Shown here: in pieces, positions 32,496 through 42,259 of the stretch | How positions within the stretch are numbered: position 1 is the first letter of the stretch | Layout: each line of letters begins with the position of its first letter | Assembly: GCF_001277235.1 (NCBI RefSeq) | Contig: NZ_CP012267.1 | Span: 62,001-126,000, forward strand | Origin: Cronobacter dublinensis subsp. dublinensis LMG 23823 | GTDB lineage: Bacteria > Pseudomonadota > Gammaproteobacteria > Enterobacterales > Enterobacteriaceae | DNA length: 64,000 nt | Direction of reading: 5' to 3' | Notes under the pieces: generated by a model | Told to the model about the DNA's origin: nothing | Seen by the model: only the letters and a program-made list of their open reading frames with translations | Database searches by the model: none | Program-made: the position numbers and the translations under genes

Positions 32496-35435
32496 ATGAT
32501 GGCGCGTCGCGTTTCAGGGCTGCTTAAGGCCGTATGTTTTTGCTTTGTTCTCGTCGTGCTGTTCATGATGACGGTTTCTCCCGCCCGCGCGCTCTCCACC
32601 GCCTGTACGGCGCTGAATGCCGCAAGCCCGGTGAGCGCGGGCACCAGCAGTTACAACGCCAGCGCGTTTAACGCCGATGAGAGCGTGACCGTTTCGTTTA
32701 CCGACAGCGGCGCGGGCGCGGGCGGCACGCCGATGACCGCCGATGTGGTCCTTCTGCACTCCCGCGACTTTTCACAGCATTATCTTGTGCATTACAGCTC
32801 AGACGGCAACGCCGGCAGCTTCAGCACCTCGCTTACGGGCGCGCAGCTCACCGCCAGCGGGCTTTATATGTCGGTGAAGACCGCAAACGGCTTTATCAGC
32901 CCGGTCACTGTCTCCTGTAGCGCCGCCGTCACGCGCTCTTCCGATGCCACCCTCAGCGGGCTCTCTTTTTCCGGCGGCGCGCTCTCCCCGACCTTTAGCG
33001 CGGCGGCCACCAGTTACCACGCCACGGTCGATTATGCGGTTTCCTCCGTCACGCTGACGCCCGTCACCGCCCACGCCGCCGCCACCGTGACCGTCAACGG
33101 CAGCCCGGTCGCGTCAGGCTCCGCCTCGCAGGCGATTACCCTGAGCGTGGGGGCCAATAACATCGGGATCATCGTCACCGCCGAAGATGGCACGCCGAAA
33201 ACCTATAATGTCATCGTCCAGCGCAACGAACAGCGTCCGGTGGCTGGCAATGTCACCGCGCAGGTGGCGGCCAACAGCAACGCGAACCCGGTGACGCTTG
33301 CGCTCTCCGGCGGAGCCGCGACCTCAGTCAGTCTTGTCACCCCGCCCTCGCATGGCGTCGTTGCGGTCTCCGGCCTGTCCGTCACCTATACGCCGCTCTC
33401 GGGATATACCGGCAGCGACACCTTTGTTTACCACGCCAGCAACAGCGCGGGCGACTCGGCGGATGCCACGGTCTCGCTCTCCATCCTCGCACCGACGACG
33501 CTGACTATCGCACCCGCCAGCGGCGCGCTCCCGCCCGCCACAATGGGCAGTGCCTGGTCGCAGACGCTGTCAGCCACGGGCGGCAGCGCCCCTTACACCT
33601 GGACCGCGCACGGCCTGCCTGCGGGCATTTCGCTTAACGCCGCCACCGGCGCGCTTTCCGGCACGCCGACTACCGCGGGCAGCTTTACGTTTTCCGTCAC
33701 CGTGAAGGAGGCAGGCAACGTTTCCGCGACCGCCAGCTATACGCTGGTGGTGGGAGCCGTGACGCCGGGCGTGACGCTCACCGTCACCCCTGCCGCGGGC
33801 GCGCTCCCGGCTGGCACCACCGGCAGCGCCTGGTCGCAGACGTTCGCGGTGAGCGGCGGCACGGCGCCGTACCGCTGGCAGCTGAGCGGCGCGCTTCCGG
33901 CCGGGCTGACCTTCTCAGACGGCAGCCTGAAGGGTACGCCGACGACGGCGGGCAGCAGCGCGTTCACGTTAACCGCCACCGACGCGAACGGCGTCGCGGT
34001 ACAGGCCGCCTACACGTTACAGGTCAAGGCCGCCGCCGCGCAGGCGGCGGATCAGAGCGCGTCGCTCTCTGCCGGGCGCGTGACCCGCGTCTCGCTCACG
34101 CGCGGCGCTTCCGGCGGCCCGTTCACCGGCGCGCGTCTGCTGGCGCAGCCGGATAAACGCCAGGGCACCGCCGCCATTGACGCGGTCGGCGAAGATTACC
34201 AGCTCACCTTTAACGCCGCGCCGCAGGCGAGCGGAACGGTCGCGCTGCGCTATGTGCTGTTAAGCGCCGCAGGCGTCACGTCGCCTGCCACCATTACGCT
34301 TACCATCGCCTCCCGTCCCGATCCCTCGAAAGACGTTAACGTCGCGGGCACCGTCAGCGCGCAGTACCAGGCCGCGCAAAACTTCGCCCGCGCGCAGATC
34401 CGCAACTTCAGCGATCGTCTGGAGCAGCTGCACAGCAGCGAGGATGTGCCCGCAAGCCTTAACGGCGTCCACTTCGCGCTGCCGACATCGCGCGCGGAAC
34501 GCGGGCTGGATACCGATCTCTGGAACGCGGCGCTGCAACAGCAGGCGCAGCAGGACGCGCAGGACAGACTGCCGCCCGCACTGCCGTTCGGCACACCGAC
34601 GCCGGGCCAGCGCCTCTCCTGGTGGACCGGCGGCTATGTCGATTTCGGACGTGATAAAGACAGCACGATGCGCTTAAGCCATACGCTGGTGGGCGTCAGC
34701 ACCGGCGTGGATTACCGTTTCACGCCGGGCTTTACCGCTGGCGTCGGCCTCGGTTTCGGGCGCGACGTCAGCGATATCGGCGATACCGGCACCCGCAGCA
34801 ATGGTCAGTCGATGAGCACGGCGCTGTACGCGAGCTATCATCCGAACGCCGTGTTCGTCGACGGGTTGCTGGGCTACAGTCGTCTTGATTTCGACAGCAA
34901 ACGCGACGTGAGCGAAACGGATGCCGTCGCGCGCGGCAGCCGCGGCGGACGCCAGTTCTTCGGCGCGCTGGCCTCCGGCTACGAATTCCGCTCGCCGCAG
35001 AGTCTCGTCTCGCCGTATGGCCGTGTGCAGGTGTCGCAGACCCGCCTTGAGGGCTACACCGAATCGGACGCGGGCATGTATAACCTCGCCTTCGCGCCGC
35101 AGCGCTTTTCGCAAGTCACAGGCAGCGCGGGCCTGCGCGCTGAACGCCGCGTACCGGTGACCTGGGGCGCGGTACGCCTGCAAAGCCGCGTGGAGTATTC
35201 GCGTCTGATGAATGACACCGGCAGCGCGCGGGTCGGTTACGCGGATGTCGGCAACGACACCTGGCGTATGTCGCTGTATGAACAAAACCGTCAGTCGCTG
35301 TCGCTGGGCGCCGGGCTTGATGTGCAACTGCCGAACGGCGTCACGCCGGGCATCGCCTATCAGGGCACGCTGGGGCTGGATGACCGGGGCTCACGCGCCC
35401 AGACCATCATGGCGCGTATGAACGTCGCGTTTTAA
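32496..35435 (+). CDS. Autotransporter with cadherin-like and Ig-like repeats
   Basis: Type V secreted surface protein of 979 aa. A long signal peptide ends near ARALS. A cadherin-like beta-sandwich domain follows (about 140-230, with DATLSGLSFSGGALSP), then a Big-type domain (VAGNVTAQVAANSN...SGYTGSDTFVYHASN) and two putative-Ig (He_PIG) repeats, each with LPAGxx and GTPTTAGS motifs (about 335-420 and 425-505). The C-terminal about 280 aa is an autotransporter beta-barrel ending MNVAF with terminal Phe. Likely adhesin. The passenger has no visible protease motif. Start ATG 32496 or 32499; the ribosome site is weak. It converges with glgX. Confidence 0.9.
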   Translation: MMARRVSGLLKAVCFCFVLVVLFMMTVSPARALSTACTALNAASPVSAGTSSYNASAFNADESVTVSFTDSGAGAGGTPMTADVVLLHSRDFSQHYLVHYSSDGNAGSFSTSLTGAQLTASGLYMSVKTANGFISPVTVSCSAAVTRSSDATLSGLSFSGGALSPTFSAAATSYHATVDYAVSSVTLTPVTAHAAATVTVNGSPVASGSASQAITLSVGANNIGIIVTAEDGTPKTYNVIVQRNEQRPVAGNVTAQVAANSNANPVTLALSGGAATSVSLVTPPSHGVVAVSGLSVTYTPLSGYTGSDTFVYHASNSAGDSADATVSLSILAPTTLTIAPASGALPPATMGSAWSQTLSATGGSAPYTWTAHGLPAGISLNAATGALSGTPTTAGSFTFSVTVKEAGNVSATASYTLVVGAVTPGVTLTVTPAAGALPAGTTGSAWSQTFAVSGGTAPYRWQLSGALPAGLTFSDGSLKGTPTTAGSSAFTLTATDANGVAVQAAYTLQVKAAAAQAADQSASLSAGRVTRVSLTRGASGGPFTGARLLAQPDKRQGTAAIDAVGEDYQLTFNAAPQASGTVALRYVLLSAAGVTSPATITLTIASRPDPSKDVNVAGTVSAQYQAAQNFARAQIRNFSDRLEQLHSSEDVPASLNGVHFALPTSRAERGLDTDLWNAALQQQAQQDAQDRLPPALPFGTPTPGQRLSWWTGGYVDFGRDKDSTMRLSHTLVGVSTGVDYRFTPGFTAGVGLGFGRDVSDIGDTGTRSNGQSMSTALYASYHPNAVFVDGLLGYSRLDFDSKRDVSETDAVARGSRGGRQFFGALASGYEFRSPQSLVSPYGRVQVSQTRLEGYTESDAGMYNLAFAPQRFSQVTGSAGLRAERRVPVTWGAVRLQSRVEYSRLMNDTGSARVGYADVGNDTWRMSLYEQNRQSLSLGAGLDVQLPNGVTPGIAYQGTLGLDDRGSRAQTIMARMNVAF

Positions 35436-35443
35436 CGCGCCAT

Positions 35444-35475
35444 AAAAAACGGCGCAGAGCCCGAGCCCTGCGCCG
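35444..35475. terminator. Terminator shared by the autotransporter and glgX
   Basis: CGGCGCAG (35450-35457) and CTGCGCCG (35468-35475) pair over a 10-nt loop; six A at 35444-35449 form the T run for glgX. Confidence 0.75.
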
Positions 35476-35497
35476 CTGATGCGTGTGATGGCACGCG

Positions 35498-37573
35498 TTA
35501 CGGACGGCGGAACAGCGCGATGCTGCGCCCTTCCAGTTCGAAATCCTTCTCTTTGGTGATAACAATCCCTTCGTTCGCGGTCTCAGAGGTCGTCAGCTCC
35601 AGCACCCAGCCGCCTTCGCCAAATTGCGGAATGCGGAACGGCACGTTGCCTTCAAACGGGTTGAACAGCATCAGCACGTCGTGCCAGATCCCCTCTTCGG
35701 TTTCCAGATCCGGCCTGCCGATATAGACGCCGAGCGTCGAGCCCTCGTCCCACTGCTCCGGCTGCTGATAGCCGCCGCCTGCGTTGAACCACTCGATAAC
35801 CATGCCGTCGCGCCAGTTTTCCCGGCGCAGCAGCGGCTGTTGCGCGCGCAGCGCAATCACCCGGCGGGTAAATTCGCGCAGCGCTTCGGCGCTTTCCGGC
35901 AGATTTTCCCAGTGTACCCAGGAGATCTCGCTGTCCTGACAGTAGCCGTTATTATTGCCCATCTGGCTGCGGCCAAACTCGTCGCCCGCCAGCAGCATCG
36001 GCGTACCGTGAGAGAACAGGAGCGTGGCGAGGAAGTTGCGCTTCTGACGTTCGCGCACCGCGTTGATGCCTTCATCGTCGGTCGGCCCTTCCGCGCCGTA
36101 ATTGTACGAACGGTTATCGTTATGGCCGTCGTTGTTGTCCTCGCCGTTGTCCTCGTTGTGTTTGTCGTTGTAAGAAACCAGATCGTTCAGCGTGAAGCCG
36201 TCGTGCGCGGTGATAAAGTTCACGCTCGCCCACGGCCTGCGCCCGCGTTGATCGTAGAGGTCGCCGGAGCCGAGCAGGCGCGCGGCGAAATCGGTCGAGA
36301 CGTTATCGCCCTTCCAGTATTCGCGCACCGTATCGCGGTATTTGTCGTTCCACTCCGCCCAGCCCGGCGGGAAGCCGCCCACCTGATAGCCGCCGGGGCC
36401 GATGTCCCACGGCTCGCCGATAAGCTTCACCTTCGAGAGCACCGGATCCTGCATGATGGCGTCAAAGAAGCCGCCGCGCTGGTCGAAGCCCTCCGGCTCG
36501 CGCCCGAGGATAGTGCCGAGATCGAAGCGAAAACCGTCTATATGCATCGATTCTGCCCAGTAACGCAGAGAATCCATTACCATCTGCAACACGCGCGGAT
36601 GCGAGGTATTTACCGTGTTGCCGGTACCGGTATCGTTGATGTAGTAACGGTGCTGATCCGGCATGGTGCGGTAGTAAGAGAAGTTGTCGATGCCTTTAAA
36701 CGAGAGCGTCGGGCCAAGCTCGTTCCCTTCGGCGGTGTGGTTATAGACCACATCCAGAATCACCTCGATGCCAGCGTCATGGTAGGCGCGCACCATATCG
36801 CGGAACCCCTGAATGCCGCGCGGGCCGAAATAGCGCGACGCGGGCGCGAAGAAACCCAGCGAGTTATAGCCCCAGAAATTTTTCAGGCCCTTGTCGAGCA
36901 GATGCTGATCGTCCGGGAACCAGTGTACCGGCAGCAGTTCGACGGAGGTGATGCCGAGGCTCTTTATGTAATCCACCGACGCCTTGTGCGCCATGCCGTC
37001 ATAGGTGCCGCGCATCTCCGGCGGTACGGCCGGGTTAAGCTGGGTGAAGCCTTTCACATGCGTCTCATAGACCACCGCGTGCGGCCAGACGATGGAAGGC
37101 CGGTTCTGATCATGCCAGTCGAATTCATTCGGATCGATAACGCGGCACTTTGGCATATAGGGCGCGCTGTCGCGCTCGTCAAACGTCAGGTCTTTATCTT
37201 CATGCAGCAGGTCGTAGGCAAAATGCGCCTCGTTCCATTCGATATTTCCGGCAAGCTCGCGTGCATACGGGTCCACCAGCAGCTTGTTCGGGTTAAAACG
37301 ATGACCGTTCTGCGGATCGTAAGGCCCGTGTACGCGATAGCCGTACAGCGCCCCCGGTTGCAGGCCCGGCACGTAGCCGTGCCAGACTTCATGCGTATAC
37401 TCCGGCAGCGTCAGGCGGGCGATTTCATTTTTGCCGCTCGGATCGTAAAGGCAGAGTTCGACGCGCTCCGCATGCGCCGAGAAAATCGCGAAGTTCACCC
37501 CCTCGCCGTCATAGTTTGCGCCGAGGGGATAACTGCATCCCGCCGTGATTTCAAAAGCCTTACCGTTTGACAT
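35498..37573 (-). CDS. glgX: Glycogen debranching enzyme (isoamylase-type, GlgX/TreX)
   Basis: GH13 alpha-1,6-glucosidase of 691 aa that removes short branches from glycogen. The carbohydrate-binding N-domain (YPLGANYDGEGVNFAIFSAHAERVELCLY, named by ends) is followed by the catalytic barrel. The nucleophile Asp is in DGFRFDLGTILGR, the acid Glu in LIGEPWDIG, and the third carboxylate in FITAHDGFTLNDLVSY. The ATG at 37573 has GGAGAGGGAAAT before it. It is the third gene after treZ and treY (68-nt gap), so it likely feeds linear chains to TreY, like TreX. The chromosome may well hold another glgX in the glg operon. Confidence 0.95.
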   Translation of the reverse strand: MSNGKAFEITAGCSYPLGANYDGEGVNFAIFSAHAERVELCLYDPSGKNEIARLTLPEYTHEVWHGYVPGLQPGALYGYRVHGPYDPQNGHRFNPNKLLVDPYARELAGNIEWNEAHFAYDLLHEDKDLTFDERDSAPYMPKCRVIDPNEFDWHDQNRPSIVWPHAVVYETHVKGFTQLNPAVPPEMRGTYDGMAHKASVDYIKSLGITSVELLPVHWFPDDQHLLDKGLKNFWGYNSLGFFAPASRYFGPRGIQGFRDMVRAYHDAGIEVILDVVYNHTAEGNELGPTLSFKGIDNFSYYRTMPDQHRYYINDTGTGNTVNTSHPRVLQMVMDSLRYWAESMHIDGFRFDLGTILGREPEGFDQRGGFFDAIMQDPVLSKVKLIGEPWDIGPGGYQVGGFPPGWAEWNDKYRDTVREYWKGDNVSTDFAARLLGSGDLYDQRGRRPWASVNFITAHDGFTLNDLVSYNDKHNEDNGEDNNDGHNDNRSYNYGAEGPTDDEGINAVRERQKRNFLATLLFSHGTPMLLAGDEFGRSQMGNNNGYCQDSEISWVHWENLPESAEALREFTRRVIALRAQQPLLRRENWRDGMVIEWFNAGGGYQQPEQWDEGSTLGVYIGRPDLETEEGIWHDVLMLFNPFEGNVPFRIPQFGEGGWVLELTTSETANEGIVITKEKDFELEGRSIALFRRP

Positions 37574-37641
37574 ATTTCCCTCTCCATCCAGGCAGTAAAT
37601 TTTCAGGACTACCACGATTCATGATGTTTATTTGCATGGAA

Positions 37642-40173
37642 TCAGTCGGTTATCAGGATCACGGACGAACAGCCGTCGGCGGTCTCCAGGTTTATCTGAT
37701 CGGTCAGCGCTATCGTCTCGCCGGTCAGTACGTTACGCCAGCGACGCTGAGCCAGCGCCGGCGGCAGTGCGATATGCGTGTCGTGCCAGCGAGCGCTGGC
37801 CGGCAGCGACGCGCTTTCATACAGCGCCGTGAACATCAGGCGCGGAGCGATGACGATGAGCGCGTCGCCGCCGTGGGTACGGGCATAGGCAATCACATTA
37901 CTGTCGAACTCGCCTTCGGCGTGCAGCGGCAGATAGTCGCCGTGGCGGAACAGCGCCGGGTTCTGCTGGCGCAGGCGCAGCACGCGGGCGATAAGATGCT
38001 GTTTCAGCCGTCCGCTGAGCCAGTCCTGCGACGTGGCAGCGAGATTCGCCTGCGGAGCCAGCATGCTGTCGAGCGCGATAAAATCCGGCTCGCGGCGGTT
38101 ATCCGGGTCGACCAGGCTGAAGTTGAGCGCTTCGCTACCCTGGTAGATGTCCGGCACGCCCGGCGCGGTCAGCTTGAGCGCCGTCTGGGTGAGGCTGTTG
38201 ACCAGGCCCGCGCGGATAAACGGTTGCAGCGCGTCGTGGAAATCGTGCAGGAAATCGTGATTGTCGGGCGACAGCATATGGCTGGCGTAATCCAGCACCG
38301 CTTTTTCATAGGCGTCGTTGGTGTCTGCCCAGTCGGTGCGCAGTTTCGCTTCGCGCAGCGCTTTTTCCACGAACCCCAGGAAGCGCGTTTCCAGCGCTTT
38401 CAGCCCGGCTTCATCATCCGGCTTCAGCGTCGCGGGCCAGACGCCCGCCAGCGCCTGATAGAGCATCCAGGTATCGACGCCCTTCGGCGCAGTGCCGTCG
38501 TTCAGGAACACCACTTTGGTCTGGTTGAGCTGACGCCAGCGGGCGACGCATTCTGCATAAAACAGCGGCGCTTCGGTCAGCGCATAGAGCCGCGCGCGGG
38601 CGTCTTCGCCACGTTTGGTGTCATGGGTTGACGTGCTGGTAAGCGCGTCCGGCTGATGTTGCAGGCGCAGTTTCATCTCTTTATGAAAGCGATCCGCCGA
38701 GTAGGTGCGCGGCAGCGGCTCGGCGCCCACTTCGTTCAGCGCGAGCTGCATGTTCTGGCGGAAAAACAGCGTGTCTTCCACCGATTTTGCCATCAGCGGG
38801 CCAGTCAGCTGCTGAAAACGGGTGCGGAAGGTGGCGGCATCATCCTGCGAGGCCGACGAAAGCGTGCCCGCGAGCACATCGGCGAGGAACCCGAGCGCGG
38901 CCGGATCCGGCGCGTGATCGCTTGCCTGCACTTTCGCCACGATTTTCTGCAGCAGCGCGCTGTCGGCAGGCGTCAGTCCCTGCGCGGTGCCGTAGGTGCG
39001 ATAAACCGGGAAAGCCACCAGCAACTCGCGCAGCGCGCCGCGCAGCAGCGGCTCCTCCAGCGTGACGCCTTCGGCCTGCGCGATGCCCGTGGCGAGCCGC
39101 AGCAGCGTGGTGAATTCGCCTTCAAAATTACGGTCAGCCATCAGCAGCTTGGCGTCGCGCAACTCGGCGCGCATATCCACTTCCTGGCCAACCACGTCGT
39201 GATACGCCTTGCTGAGATCGTCGAGCTTCGCGTCATCCACCAGCACATCCGAAAGCGCGGCGATAAACTCATAGCCGGTCGTGCCGGAAATCGGCCAGTC
39301 CTGCGGGATCTGCTCGCCTTTGCCGAGGATTTTCTCGACGGTGATATAGCAATCCGGCCCGGCTTTTTCGCGCAGCCGCTCCAGATACGCTTTCGGATCG
39401 GCGAGCCCGTCCACGTGATCCACCCGCAGCCCGTCCACCGCGCCGGAATGCACCAGGTCGAGGATCAGCCGGTGGCTGTCATCAAACACGGCGTCATCTT
39501 CGACGCGCACGCCCGCAAGGCCGGTGATTTCAAAAAAGCGGCGATACGAGAGCGAGCGCGGCGCGTCGCGCCAGGAAATCAACTGGTACGGCTGGCGGTC
39601 ATGCAGCGCAGCGATGGCCTGTTTATCGGTAACGGCCAGCACCTGCGCCTCGCGCCCCTGCCAGGTTTCCGGGTTAAGCGGGTAATAACTGTCGTAATAC
39701 GCCAGCGCCGGTTTGCCGGTGCCCGGGTCCGGCTTAACGGTTATCTCGCCGTTTTCCAGTACCGTTTCGAACGTGTCGCCGAGGAACGGCAGCGTCAGGC
39801 GGCGCGTCCAGTCGATATCGAAATGGCGCGCGTAGCGGCTGTTTGCGCCGTGTTCAATGACATCGCGCCACCACGGGTTTTCCAGCGACGCCGCCATGTG
39901 GTTCGGCACAATATCGAGAATCAGCCCCAGCCCGGCGTCTTTGAGGGCTTTCACCATACGGTCAAAGCCCTCGCGCCCGCCAATCGTGGGTTCAATCTCA
40001 TTAGCGTCGGTCACGTCATAGCCATGGGTCGAGCCAGTGGTCGCGGTAAACACCGGCGAGGCGTAAAGATGGCTGATGCCGAGCCGTTTCAGATAAGGCA
40101 CCAGACCAGCCGCGCGGTCGAAGGTCATGCCGTTGCGAAACTGAATACGGTAGGTGGAGGCTGGAATGCTCAT
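37642..40173 (-). CDS. treY: Maltooligosyltrehalose synthase
   Basis: GH13 enzyme of 843 aa that turns the reducing end of a maltooligosaccharide into a trehalose unit (alpha-1,4 to alpha-1,1). Conserved blocks are LDIVPNHMA, GLRVDHVDGL (nucleophile Asp), CYITVEKIL (acid Glu) and the TreY-specific STSTHDTKRGEDARARL. The start at ATG 40173 has GGAG 8 nt upstream and overlaps the treZ stop by ATGA, so translation is coupled. The ORF could extend upstream but that would read through treZ. Together with TreZ it makes trehalose from glycogen. Confidence 0.96.
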   Translation of the reverse strand: MSIPASTYRIQFRNGMTFDRAAGLVPYLKRLGISHLYASPVFTATTGSTHGYDVTDANEIEPTIGGREGFDRMVKALKDAGLGLILDIVPNHMAASLENPWWRDVIEHGANSRYARHFDIDWTRRLTLPFLGDTFETVLENGEITVKPDPGTGKPALAYYDSYYPLNPETWQGREAQVLAVTDKQAIAALHDRQPYQLISWRDAPRSLSYRRFFEITGLAGVRVEDDAVFDDSHRLILDLVHSGAVDGLRVDHVDGLADPKAYLERLREKAGPDCYITVEKILGKGEQIPQDWPISGTTGYEFIAALSDVLVDDAKLDDLSKAYHDVVGQEVDMRAELRDAKLLMADRNFEGEFTTLLRLATGIAQAEGVTLEEPLLRGALRELLVAFPVYRTYGTAQGLTPADSALLQKIVAKVQASDHAPDPAALGFLADVLAGTLSSASQDDAATFRTRFQQLTGPLMAKSVEDTLFFRQNMQLALNEVGAEPLPRTYSADRFHKEMKLRLQHQPDALTSTSTHDTKRGEDARARLYALTEAPLFYAECVARWRQLNQTKVVFLNDGTAPKGVDTWMLYQALAGVWPATLKPDDEAGLKALETRFLGFVEKALREAKLRTDWADTNDAYEKAVLDYASHMLSPDNHDFLHDFHDALQPFIRAGLVNSLTQTALKLTAPGVPDIYQGSEALNFSLVDPDNRREPDFIALDSMLAPQANLAATSQDWLSGRLKQHLIARVLRLRQQNPALFRHGDYLPLHAEGEFDSNVIAYARTHGGDALIVIAPRLMFTALYESASLPASARWHDTHIALPPALAQRRWRNVLTGETIALTDQINLETADGCSSVILITD

Positions 40174-41954
40174 GACGCGTCTCCTTTTGCCAGGCGAACG
40201 TGAATGCCGTCTGGCGGCACATCGGCGCTGGCCTGCGGCCACGCGAACAGAGTTTCACCCGGCAGTTCAGGCAGCGCATGCGCGCGCGCGCTAATATTTA
40301 GCGCGAGCGACAGCGTGCCTTTCGGGAATGTCCAGCTTACTGCCACAAAACCCGGCGCGGTTTCCACCACCCGGCCGCTATGGCCGCCCGCGGTCGCGAG
40401 CAGCGGGACGAGATGTTCACGGCGCAGCGTCAGTAGTTCGCGGGTGAGGCTCAGCCACACCCTCCCCTCTTCGCTTTCAGGCTTCTGCCAGTCGAGCTTC
40501 GACATCTCGAAGGTCTGTTGCGAATTCGGGTCCGGTACGCCCTCGCCTTCATAGTCGCCGTGGCCTTCAAATTCACGCGCACGCCCTTCCCGCACGGCTT
40601 TGGCAAGATCACCGTGGAAGTCGGTAAAGAACAGGAACGGGTTGGTTTCGCCGTACTCCTCGCCCATAAAAAGCAGCGGGATATGCGGCGAAAGCAAGAG
40701 CGTCGCCAGCAATGCCTTTGTGCGATTGCCGCCTGCAAGCTCGATCAGCCGCTCGCCCCAGGCGCGGTTACCAACCTGATCGTGATTCTGGATAAAATCG
40801 ACGAAGGCGACGGGCGGCTGACAGGTGCTGTCCACCCCGCGCGGCTTGCCGCTCTGGGGCGACACTTCGCCCTGATAGGCGAAGCCTTCCGCCAGCACGC
40901 GAGCGACGCGTTTTTCCGGCGCGTCGGCAAAATCCTGGTAATACGCCTGCGTTTCGCCAGTAGCAAACACATGTACCGCATTATGAAAATCGTCGTTCCA
41001 CTCGCCGGTGAACAGCGGTGCGCTGCCGTCCGGGTTACGCGGATGCAGGAAGATAACGTTGCGGCTGTCCTCCGTGGTGAGATGTGCCGGTCGGTCGGTG
41101 ATTTCCGCGCGGATGCGCTCGGCAATCTCAATCAGCGCATGTTTTGGCGACGTGTCTTCAATCTGATCGATTGCGTCAAAGCGCAGCCCGTCGAGGCGGT
41201 ACTCTTTCAGCCAGTAGAGCGGCGCTTCCACGATATAGCGGCGCGCGGCGTCGATATCATAGGCGATGCCGTTGCCCCACGGTGTCATCCGTTCTTTGTG
41301 GAAGAAATCCGGGGCCAGCAGCGGCAGATAGTTGCCCTCCGGGCCAAAATGGTTGAGCACAATATCCAGCACGACAGAAAGCCCATGCCCGTGGGCGGCA
41401 TCGATAAATGCTTTGAAATCATCCGGCGTGCCGTAGGCGGAGTGCGGTGCGTAAAGCAACACGCCGTCGTATCCCCAGCCGCGATTGCCGCCAAACTGCG
41501 ACACCGGCAGCACTTCCAGCATCGTAACGCCAAGCTGCGCCAGGTACGGCAGCTTGTCGATAGCCGCGCGGAAGGTGCCTTCCGGTGTGAAAGTGCCAAT
41601 GTGCATCTCATACACGACGGTCTCTTCCCACGGGCGGCCCTGCCAGTCCGTGTTCTTCCAGTCATAGGCGGTGGGATCAACGACCAGCGACGGGCCGTTG
41701 ACGTCCGCCTTCTGGGCGCGCGATGCCGGATCCGGCACCGTCATCCCGTCGGCCAGTACAAAGCTGTATTCTGTTCCGGGCGTAACGCCTGGCATTTCCA
41801 GTTCAAACCAGCCATCGGCTGTCGGCGTCATTGCAGTCTCCTGGCCCGCAAGCCGGAGCGTCACGCTCTGCTGCCCGGTCGCCCAGAGACGAAAGCGAAC
41901 GGCGCCGTTCGCCAGATATTCGCTACCCCAACTTTTCAGGAATGTTGATTCCAT
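40170..41954 (-). CDS. treZ: Maltooligosyltrehalose trehalohydrolase
   Basis: GH13 enzyme of 594 aa that releases trehalose from the product of TreY. The N-terminal beta domain (FRLWATGQQSVTLRLAG) is followed by the barrel with VVLDIVLNHFGPEGNYL, LDGLRFDAIDQIED (nucleophile Asp), HLTTEDSRN (acid Glu) and FIQNHDQVGNRAWG. The ATG at 41954 has GAGG about 9 nt upstream. It is the first gene of treZ-treY-glgX. The pathway needs no trehalose phosphate and would suit desiccation or osmotic stress, which is inferred from physiology rather than from this sequence. No clear promoter was identified upstream. Confidence 0.95.
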   Translation of the reverse strand: MESTFLKSWGSEYLANGAVRFRLWATGQQSVTLRLAGQETAMTPTADGWFELEMPGVTPGTEYSFVLADGMTVPDPASRAQKADVNGPSLVVDPTAYDWKNTDWQGRPWEETVVYEMHIGTFTPEGTFRAAIDKLPYLAQLGVTMLEVLPVSQFGGNRGWGYDGVLLYAPHSAYGTPDDFKAFIDAAHGHGLSVVLDIVLNHFGPEGNYLPLLAPDFFHKERMTPWGNGIAYDIDAARRYIVEAPLYWLKEYRLDGLRFDAIDQIEDTSPKHALIEIAERIRAEITDRPAHLTTEDSRNVIFLHPRNPDGSAPLFTGEWNDDFHNAVHVFATGETQAYYQDFADAPEKRVARVLAEGFAYQGEVSPQSGKPRGVDSTCQPPVAFVDFIQNHDQVGNRAWGERLIELAGGNRTKALLATLLLSPHIPLLFMGEEYGETNPFLFFTDFHGDLAKAVREGRAREFEGHGDYEGEGVPDPNSQQTFEMSKLDWQKPESEEGRVWLSLTRELLTLRREHLVPLLATAGGHSGRVVETAPGFVAVSWTFPKGTLSLALNISARAHALPELPGETLFAWPQASADVPPDGIHVRLAKGDAS

Positions 41955-42259
41955 TCTGTTACCTCGTCTAATCCAGAAGTGAGCAGTGGCGCGATCGCGC
42001 AATTTCCGCTCCTGCGGCGCGCCTCAGGAGCGTTAACGTGTAAGCATGATCCGGGTGCCGCAGCGGGTCGGTCGCGTGCAGGCCGCCACGGTGAATGGCG
42101 GTTTCCTGCCTGGGGATGTCACGATGGTCTGAGTGTCCCGGCCCTGGCGGCATACGTGAACAATCATAGACCATTACCGGAGAAGTGCCGGGAAGGCTGG
42201 GTGAGGCGCGAAGGGAAAGAAGAGACGATGCCGCGGGCAGCGCGGCACAGAATGAAAGG
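41955..42259. other. Non-coding gap upstream of treZ
   Basis: Holds a hairpin, GCTCCTG (42008-42014)/CAGGAGC (42025-42031), without a T run, and otherwise nothing I can support. The treZ promoter should lie here. Confidence 0.5.

Noticed and set aside
35624..37570. 648-codon frame opposite glgX (and similar long ones opposite treY and treZ, 38656-40203 and 40518-41948)
   Set aside because: Antisense to well-matched GH13 genes; high GC at third positions commonly opens the opposite strand. No ribosome site or protein-like composition.
42008..42031. Hairpin GCTCCTG/CAGGAGC after hipA
   Set aside because: No T run in either direction and about 230 nt past the hipA stop; not called as a terminator.
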